DNA of 64,000 nt. Origin: Mytilus trossulus. Its lineage: Eukaryota > Mollusca > Bivalvia > Mytilida > Mytilidae. The position numbers and the translations under genes are program-made. Each line of letters starts with the position of its first letter. Within the stretch, counting starts at the first letter, position 1. The stretch spans positions 4,464,001-4,528,000 of the forward strand of contig NC_086373.1 of the NCBI RefSeq assembly GCF_036588685.1. Reading direction: 5' to 3'. Below, piece after piece: positions 49,301 through 59,700 of the stretch. Under the pieces are notes generated by a model. That model was given only the letters and a program-made list of their open reading frames with translations. It was not told where the DNA came from and made no database searches.

Positions 49301-52300
49301 AGGTGTATGATGGTTTAGTGACAGCAGGTAGAGAATTAGAATATTATACATTGTCAACCACATGGAAGGAGGGGATGTATTCCTCACAGTTTGCAGGAAA
49401 TCCAGTCTACTTACAGGTAAAGTAGGAATAAGTTAGAAATCAAATAACAATGCAATGATGGTATGTTGGATAATCAAAAAGGAAATTAAAGTAAACAACA
49501 GACTTACTTCAATATTGATAGTTGATAGCATTGAATGCTGTGAAGTCATCTTGAAAAGGCTAAAATTGAAAATAAATATGTTCACATTTATTGATCAATT
49601 TTACAAGATTTGATGAAATTTCATGGCTAAATAACCTTAAAAAAAATAAAAAAAACTTAAAAAGTAATCCCGGTAATATTGATTTTAAACATTTATTCAT
49701 ATTATTTTCAGAAAATTTTGAAATTCTTTTGCTATGTGATTAGGTTATGGATGTCTGTCAGTTTATTAGCTTTAAAGGACTTACGGAAGTAACACTTACA
49801 AATGGTAATGAGAATTATTATGCCCTTTTTCCTTGTCAACAACATATACAGTATCTATAATACCATTGTATTTATGCTTCTCTTTAATTATACTTGACAG
49901 GAGTACATGGTTGGTGATGCTGATCATCTAGACAAGGAATTGTTTATAAAGAATGTCAGTCGATATAAAGAAGTCACATGTAACTGTCCTCAGCTGCCAC
50001 AAGTACAGAGTATATTCTTTGTCAAGGTACATATATTTAAAACTCGATAAAGAAGGTTATTGAGAGCTCAAGTATTAGCAATCTGGTTTCATAACTTTTA
50101 GTGCATACATTATAAGTTTTAATTAACTCTATTCTGGATAATATCTGTTGCAGAGGTGTTCTATAATTGGAAGTTTATACGTATAGAAGAAGATGAAGAA
50201 GATGGCTGATTTTAAACAATGAATAAAATCCTAATGCATTTTTAGTGTACATTTATTTTCTCAAGAACACTAATCAGAGCACCCTGAAATTCATATAAGC
50301 ATGCTATTATGTGTGTTTAATTTACACATCTATTGCTTTTAAACTTGTTGGATACAGTAGCTCACAGCTCGACTTGATTGCCACTGGAATTTGTAAAAAT
50401 AAAGATGCAAGGAACAATTTTTTTGGGGGCAGAAAAGAGATTTGATTTGATATTGCAATTTTAAGGAATGAAGATTGTGACATTAAATTTCAAATTTATA
50501 ACATGATATTGTTTTTACAGAATGAGAGATTAGCCTATGTACAAGTGGAACACCAAGAAATCATGTGTTTACAAGAAATAGTCAAAGCCCAATTAGACAT
50601 CCAGGTTGGTTTAATGGAACATAATTACAAAGGAGTAGGTCCAGTAAGACCGCTTTTTGGCCCCAAAATATAGCAGTTTCACAAAATTGTTAAAATGTAA
50701 GCATTCGTGTTCATTCATAATATTGAAATATAAGTTGTATTTGATGATAATACATAACATATATAAAGGTCGAGGATGATCAAGGATGTGGCCACTTTCA
50801 TTTTTGACAAAAGCCATCTGAAAAGTGACGATTTTTGGCATATCTGATAGATTTTTCATATTTAAGCTTGAATCGGAGTGTTTTAAATGAGAGCTGTTCC
50901 AGAAAATACTATGTCCCCAAGGGAAGGCAATTTTTTTAAATATTATGTGGGTGGTTGTATTTGAAATACCAAAATGCAAAGGGAGTGCTGTTCTAATTAA
51001 ATTTTATTTCTGTGGGTGGTGGGGGTTAAAAAAAAGTGCCGTCCCTGGGGGGGACATAGTATTTTCTGGAACAGCCCTGACTTAATCAGTTAAAATCTTT
51101 TACATAGACTAATTGAATCAATTGAAATAGACACTAAAGTGTTTAAAAAGTGTCTAAAATCTTTCGTTAGACGAATTTGAAAATTGAGGCTGAAATCGGC
51201 CCTTACTAATTTAAAAGAAATCTACAATTTAGGTAAATAAGGTTGTGCAAATTTTAGAAATTGTTGCCTTGATTTTAACTAGGATTTAAAAATATTTAAT
51301 TTAAGAATATGAAACTTGATACATGTAATGTATACCAATACTAAACTTTAAAAAGAAATGTAAATAAAGTGAACTTCTTGTATCTCTGAAGCACTACCCT
51401 TAACCCTTATAAAAAAAAAACACTGATAAAGAAGTCTGCATTTTGATGAATTTTTCAGATGCATTGTACATTCATTAAGCTATTGTTGACAAAATGTTCA
51501 TTTATATAGATAATGGAAGCTTTTTGATTGTTTTTATTTGACAGTTACGGCAGAAGATCATTGAAAACCTTGGGAAATCCATCCAGTGTCTGCATGAGGG
51601 ACACATAATCCACGGAGAAATAAATCCTAGTAATATTGGTTATACTGCTGACGGAGATATTGTTCTATTATGTCCAGATTTCTCAAAATCTTTGGTAGGT
51701 AGAACAGTATGAATTCATATTTTGTTGTTCCAATTATCTGACATGATTGTATATTTATAGATATAGGAAGATTTGGTGTGAGTGCCAATGAGACAACTCT
51801 CCATCCAAATAACAATTTAAAATAAAAGAAGAAAAAAAACAAAACCATTATAGGTCAATGTAGGGCCTACAACAAGGAGCCTTGGCTCACACCGAACAAC
51901 AAGCTATAATGGGCCCCAAAATTACTAGTGTAAAACCATTCAAACGGGAAACCAATGGTCTTATCTATATAAAAAAACGAGAAACACATATAAATAACAT
52001 AAACAAACGACAACTACTGTACATCAGATTCCTGACTTAAGACAGGTGCAAACATTTGCAGCAGGATTAAACGTTTTAATGGATCCAAACCTTCTCCCTT
52101 TTTCTGAAACAATAGCCATAACACCACGACATAGAAAATGTTTGGTATACTGAAATTTTGGGAAAAAAGTCTGTTTTCTTGAATGTCAAAGGAAAGGAAA
52201 GGCTTTGCAAAAGAACCAACTTTCATTGGAAATTTTGATATCATTATTTGTAACATTTCCTAAAATAAAAAAATTGTTTTTACTGCAATCTCATCCAATG

Positions 52301-55300
52301 GGCAAAGTTTGAAAGAAGTGACATTTGACTAATGTCTTCATTGCTTGACTGAGAAAAAACTCATTATACCCCCTCTTTAAAAAAAGGGGGGTATACTGTT
52401 TTACCTCTGTCTGTCCTTCCGTCAGTCAGTCCATCCGTCCCATGAATATTTTTCGTCGCATTTTTCTCAGGAACAAGGATTTCTGAAATTTGGTTTCAGG
52501 GTTTATCTAAGTCAGCTATACCATGTGATGCGTTTTCAGATTGATCACTTGACAACTCCCTGTTTACCGAACACTTGTATGAATTTACACATGATAGCCA
52601 AGTTGAAAGTTTTCTTCACATTTTTCTCAGGAACTACAATACAAGGATTTCAGAAATTTGGTTTCAGGGTTTATCTAAGTCAGCTATACTGTGTGATGCG
52701 TTTTCAGATTGATCACTTGACAAATTCCTGTTTACCGAACACTTGTATGATTTTACACATGATAGCCAAGTTGAAAATTTTCGTCACATTTTTCTCAGTA
52801 ACTACAATACAAGGATTTCGGAAATTTGGTTTCAGGATTTATATAAGTCAGCTATAAGGTGTGATGCGTTTTCAGATTCATCTCTTGACAACTTCCTGTT
52901 TACCGAACACTTGCATATTTTTACACTATTAATATTATCCACTCGCGGCGGGGGTATCATCAGTGAGCAGTAGCTTGCAGTTTCACTTGTTTCAGTTGAG
53001 TTGTTTGAGAAGGAAACATTACCACACTGAAAGATAAAAAAAAAGTGAAACATTAGCAATAAAAAATGTGAAGTATCCCATGTACATCATTGTTTTTTCT
53101 TATTGATTCAATATCAGCTTCCAAATATTGAATGTCTTAATCCACAGAAGAAATATTAAGCAGGAGTATCAATTAAGTAACTGAAGGTTTTGTTTGTTTT
53201 TAAATTGTTTTCTCATCCTCATATGATTTCTTTTTTTTTTCAGGAGGACAGGTTAAAGAAAGCCTTTTTAGCAGAAAATGGTCTGTGTTTTAGATGTCCT
53301 GAAGTTGCTTGTGGAAGGAGTGCAGGAACCAAATCAACTGATATGTATTGTCTAGGATTAGTTATATTATGGGTATGTCTAATTTGAAAATATTTTCCAT
53401 TGTTCTATGCTTGATTTTACCATGATAAAATTTGCATTCTTGGTCTGGTTCTGATTTTAAACCAGTTATTTGTGACAAAAATGTTGGTTATTGGTTTTGG
53501 GATGAATGCTGGTTGGGCGGCCGGGCGGCAGCCAAATGTTGTCCATGCATTTACCATTCAACCAAAGCTTAAATTTTTTTAATATGTTGTGAATGACAAC
53601 AAAATGGAGGTCAACTTAAATGTTGATGATTTTGACTTTTACGGTTCTGGAGTTGTGGTTCTTGAAAGATTGAAAATTGTGTTTTCAGTTGTGTCTGTGT
53701 ATTTACTCATGAACCATTCAACCAAAGCTTTTCAAATTTAGATCTGTCGTTACTGATGATAAAAATTAAGGTCATGGTCAATAATGGCAATTTTCACTTT
53801 TTCTGTTCAGGAGTTATGGTTCTTGAAAGATTGAAAAAAAATAATTCTAGTCATGTTGCATTTACTAATGAACCATTCAACCAAAGCTTTTCAAATTTGT
53901 TGATACTGATGACAAAATGGAGGTCAAATTTGATATTAATGGTTTTCACTTTCACAGTTCATCAGTTATGGTTCTTGTGATATTGAAAAATGCCAGGACA
54001 CAAATAAATGTTTAATAATTTATATAAATGATAATATTTTATAAATTTCTTTATTTCAGCTTTATTTCCCATCCATCTCTATACCATTTAAGGCAGATGG
54101 TTATCCAAGACTGAATGATCTACAAATGGTTTGAATTCATTTAAAATAAACATTTAAATGATTTGGATTCAGCTTATAAATAGAACATTGATGCATTTTG
54201 GTGGACTTTGTCTTTTTTTGCATTGTAACCATGGAAATATGTAAAAAAATGTCTACTAAAAGCTAAACAAAACTTCACAGGAAGTTCATTGAAAATAATT
54301 CAATTTGTAAAATCATGAAATAAATTATAAATATGCATTTAAATACAATTTGTTCTCAACTAAGATTTGTATGTGTTTGAGAGGGATGAAATTGAGATTT
54401 GGAATGTGTCAAAGAGACAACAACCTAACCAAAGTGCAAATCAAAGCCGAATAACTGTTTATTGGCAAGTCATGTCCAACTCAGAACTTTTAAGTGTCTT
54501 GATTGATACAAATTATGCTTTACTTATTGTGTGATACCAACCATCAGAGGGTGTATGACAAATTAAGTGAGCATGTTAGCATGGTCATAGTTAAAAACTT
54601 TGTTTAAAATTATAGTCATATTTAATCAAAGGATGTCACACTTTATAGCGGGTAATTTTCATGGGTGTAAATTTTCGCTTATTTTCCTGGATCACCTAAA
54701 TAAATTCTACCAAATCAAAAGTGTCCATGCAAAGGTATTGAAATATGTTTTGAATCCCCAAAATTATTAACAGCCAAAATATTTCATATACCTTATTCAA
54801 TGAAGATCGTGAATTTTACTATCACGAAAATAACACTCTCTACAGTACCTTACTCAGAACTTATGACTTTTAAGTATATCGTGCAAGTCAATGACATTAC
54901 TTTGTATATAAAGATGAATACAAGAGGTGGTGTCATATTCTCATCTTTGCTGACAGTACCTCTAGTTGAATCTTAACATTGCCATGATTATAAGTTGTTT
55001 GGGTGAATTATACAGCTTCAATACAAACTGGATTTATCCAATATTTCACTTGTTATATAAGAATGGTTTACTTTTCAGGATCCCCAGATATCTTCATTGT
55101 TATATAACCTATTATGTAATCCTGATTCAAGATACAGAGCTAACCAGATGCTGGACTGTGAATACATCAAAGCTAAGATGGCCATTCCAGCTTCAAATAA
55201 GTCCGATACAAGGTACATTGATTCTTAATTGTCAAGGTATTTGATTTTTTATTGCCGTTTTGTGTTGTAAAAAATGTTCAGCTCTCACCAGATATGCTTG

Positions 55301-56688
55301 TATTAAAGTTATACCAATTATTGGTCAGGGTTTCTTGTTGAAAAACTGGCTACACTTCATTTAAATATTCTCCTTAGAAATAACTATTTGATTTGCTCTG
55401 AAAACTGAGCTTCAAATGGTTATAACTGAAGTTTAATAAACAGAAAACTGTTCCCTCTTTTTGAAATTCCTAAACAAATGTTGCCAGGGGCGAATCCAGG
55501 ATTTCAGATTAGGGGGGGGGGGGCGCAATGTTAATATTTGCTGAGCTGAGCGAGGCGAAAATTTTTTTGAGGTTTTTGGAAATATTCTTCTAAAGGGGTG
55601 CAATGTAGGTATTTTGAACTATTGTGAGGTACAGTCAGCAAGAAATTAAAGTTTCAAGTTTAAACCACCTAAATCCAACCTGACAACAATCTACAATCAC
55701 TAGTATCATGGACGGACCAGATGTAAAACAATATGTTCCTGTTCCGCGAAAAACCTCTCAGTTATGATGGCAAGGTCTCTTACAAACTTGAAAAATCTTC
55801 AACAAACTCCCAACACCAATAACTTGCGCACTTCATGTAAGAGATTCATTCTGCATATCTATGATAGAGTTTATAAAGCTGCAACCCAAAACAGAAACTG
55901 AAGATCATGCTAACATTTTATTTTGATTCTGTGTTCCTATGCAAACTGAGTATGCAAACCAATCTACTGTAGATACTCGCTTATAAGTCGGAAGTTTAGG
56001 AGTAAAATTCAGAATCCAGAGAGGGGTACCGACTTATAAGCGAGATCCAGCGACCAGTGGAAAAATCCAAGCTCGAGAAAAGTGGTCAGGAGTGAATTTC
56101 CTGGTCAAAACTACGTCGGTGATTGCCAAACCTACATAAATCCCTAAATTGAAAGTTTTTGGCGAAAATAAATGACTACAATACTGTCTTTGTGTTTTAT
56201 TTGTTCTCTGTTAACCTTTTTCTGTCAATTTGTGTTGAATTGCCGACTGTTTCCGGTTTGTGTATTGATTTTCATGGTCAAATGGTCTGTGCATGAACCC
56301 AAAAGAAAGAGCCAAGAACCAAAAATGTAAACAAGATTACAATGTACCAACTATGTAAAAGGATGTATTTAGCGGAGTTAATGTGTCATTATTGTGATAT
56401 CATGATATCAATGCAATACTTATAAATCATACAGTTATCAAAAATAATTTTGATAGTCATTCCCAAGATCAAAATATTATTCATTAAAATGTCTCAGGTA
56501 AACACAAAGATAACAAAACTGATTCGCAAGCCAATATAATCCATTGTTAACCCCTAATTACCTGGTAAGAGACAAAGAGTTGTATTCACTAAAGGTGTAA
56601 AAAATATCAGTGATAGGTGAACAGATGACACTAATGAGTTGGGAGTTATTTTAATATAAAGTTGATTAGCTTCACTTAATTATACCCC

Positions 56689-56736
<48 letters not shown>

Positions 56737-59700
56737 ATCCGTCCGTCTGTCAGTCCGTCCGTCAGTCCTGTTTCTTGTCATCGCAACTCCTCTCAAACCA
56801 CTCAACAGAATTTCACGAAACTTTTTCAGATAAAAAGGACATACTATGTAGCTGTGCATATCGACAGGAAATTGCGATTCAATTTTTTTTCTAGGAGTTA
56901 CGCCCCTTTGACCTTATTTACTTTAGTGTACTACTGCAACAGTTTGTCATCGCAACTCCTCTCAAACCACACAACAGAATTTCATGAAACCTTTTCAGTT
57001 AATAAGGACATACTATGTAGTTGTGCATATCGACGGGAAATTGCGATTCAATTTTTTTTCTAGGAGTTAGGCCATAGTTGTTTTTTTATTTGTTTTGCGT
57101 CCGCGTGCGGGTAGGTTTTTGGCCAATTTGTGTCAAAAACAAACACAAACTTTTTTTTGTTCGTCAGTAGAAAATCCGTATTTTCCGGGTTTTTCCAGCC
57201 GTGTTTTTGTGTATTCTAATACTCAAATCTTTTTTGCGCTTTAAATAACAAGTACGCTCCTTATTTAAAGCGTTTAAGCGATCTTGACTTAGATACGTGT
57301 GACAGCAGAAATGGCCAGTATAAATGTGCCGGCGAGCGAGATCGTTTGTGTTTCACTTTTCAAAGATAAAAGGATCGTTCTGGCTCCATATGCCTTTCTG
57401 CTCGCCGGCACAGAAACTTTTCTCAGATCCTAGAGAGCCTTTACGTAGCCAGCATAAGAGACACGTTAAATACAAGATTCAATGAACCTATCACCATAGG
57501 GGATAAGACTCTGATAAAATGTTATGTTTCATCTAGCTCTAACGGGGAAAAAATGAAATGAATACATCTCTCAAGGCTATAGATGCTGTTAAAATGTTTG
57601 GTGCATATGTAAGCTTTGAGCTGACTGACAAATTTTGTGAAAAAACTAATTCAAATCAACAAAAGAGTGCCTTTGATGTGCTTATGTCTTCAAAAACACC
57701 TTTATACTTTAGTTCTCATGTTAAGTTTTGATTTATTTGTTTTAAATTTTGTTTTAAGAATTGTTTTCAATTAATAAAACATTTGAATGTATCAGAGCTT
57801 TTATTTAATATTAAGATTCACTAAATTTGATATTGAAAAGATCAACAAATTTCACTGTAATGGTTCTTCCTTGGTACAGGTCTTACAGTAGGCGTTCCTT
57901 ACTTGCTTGAAGAAAGAGTTACCTCCCATTTGCAAAGTTATCTTATTTTATAATTGAAATAAATTTTTATACTTTTTTATATGAAAAATAGTAGTTTTTG
58001 CAAATATTTCTAATAAATTTCTTTAAATGATATCTACTGTCTGATAGGATAGGATAAATTAGTATGTACATTTTTAATTCCACAAGATATTAAGATATAA
58101 AACATACATGACATAATTTCATTAGTTTATTTTCTGAAAAAAAAGTATGCAGAACAAAATATTAATATATTGCCAAAAAGTTTACATAAAGTATTTAAAT
58201 TATAGGAAGATAACTCTGCAAATGGGAGATAATTCATGCTTAAAGCATTATTGATTTGATACAGGGAATTATTGATTATACATAGGTTTTAATACAACAT
58301 GACACATCTCAGATCAAAACATGTCTCTTCTCAAAGGCTTCAGTATAAATGGGAAATGTTTGAAATACCAAGGCCATTTATGATTTCTCAGAATATAGTC
58401 ATATCAAGTTTGTACATTGCTAAATTTCCTGTTTGTCATGTTTGCTCTTTCACTTAGATATGACAGTATTGATCTAAAGTCACTGTTAGGGGACGACCAT
58501 TTGATATTCTGGGGGGGGCCAGGAGGATTTGTTTTTGATCGGTTATTTATTTTTGTTAACTGAGAGGACAGATTATTCATTTTCTGCACTATTGAAGCAA
58601 GATTTTTCATTTTCATTAAAGCAAGGGACTGATTATTCATTTTCACAACTATATTTATGTTATTCGAAAACATACAATTTTTTAAATATTTGTTAATTAT
58701 GAATAATACATGTATAGTCAAGTCATTATGTACCACTTAATCAGAAAAGATCATAATTCCCTGCAGAAATTTTAAGATTCAAGATTGCATTCATAACCTC
58801 AGACACATACTTGTGTACAAGAGGACAATATAATATACAACATTTTAAGATAATACATAGCGATACAGGACAAACGAAACACAAATACATAGTAATAAGT
58901 ATATTATAAAATACAATTGGTATAATTAAATGAAGTATTTTATAATTTTGTTCACGAAATGGATCTTTTATATATATTCCCAAGCAATAAACCTGTATTG
59001 CATACATATATAGTATTAAAGTTAATTTAGTTTACTTAGCCTGTTTGAAAACTGAATCAAAAGTTGTGTCAAACTTATTTTGGCGAGCGGAGCGAGGCAA
59101 AAAATTTTTGAAGGGTTTTGGAACCGCTGAAGGCCCAAGAAGCTATAAACCTGCTAAGTTATTTATTTTCAATACATTGCAAATCAGGTTATTTATTTTC
59201 AAACTACCACAGAACAAACCATTTATTTTTGTGATTATCAAGGCTGAGTTATTTATTTTCAAAATCCTCCTGGCCCCCCCCCCCCCCCCCCCCCCCCAGA
59301 ATATCAAATGGTCGTCCCCTTAATCAGTCCAGAACTTAAGCAGACTCTTGTGTTATTTTCTTTGTGTGTGTTTTTTTTCCTTGCTGTCTGGTAGGTTTTC
59401 TCAGAATCAGTTGACGCAAAACAAAGAAAAAAACAGACACGGCCTTACGTCCATTTGAACTTATTTACTTTAGTGCACTACTGCAACAGTTTGTCATCAC
59501 AACTCCTCTGAAAGTACTCAACAGAATTTCATGAAACCTTTTCAGTTAATAAGGACATACTATGTAGATGTGCATATCGACGGGAAATTACGATTCAATT
59601 TTTTTTCTTGGAGTTACACCTCTTTGAACTTATTTGCTTTAAGGTACTACTTCAACAGTTTGTCATCTCAACTCCTCTCAAACCACACAACAGAATTTCA

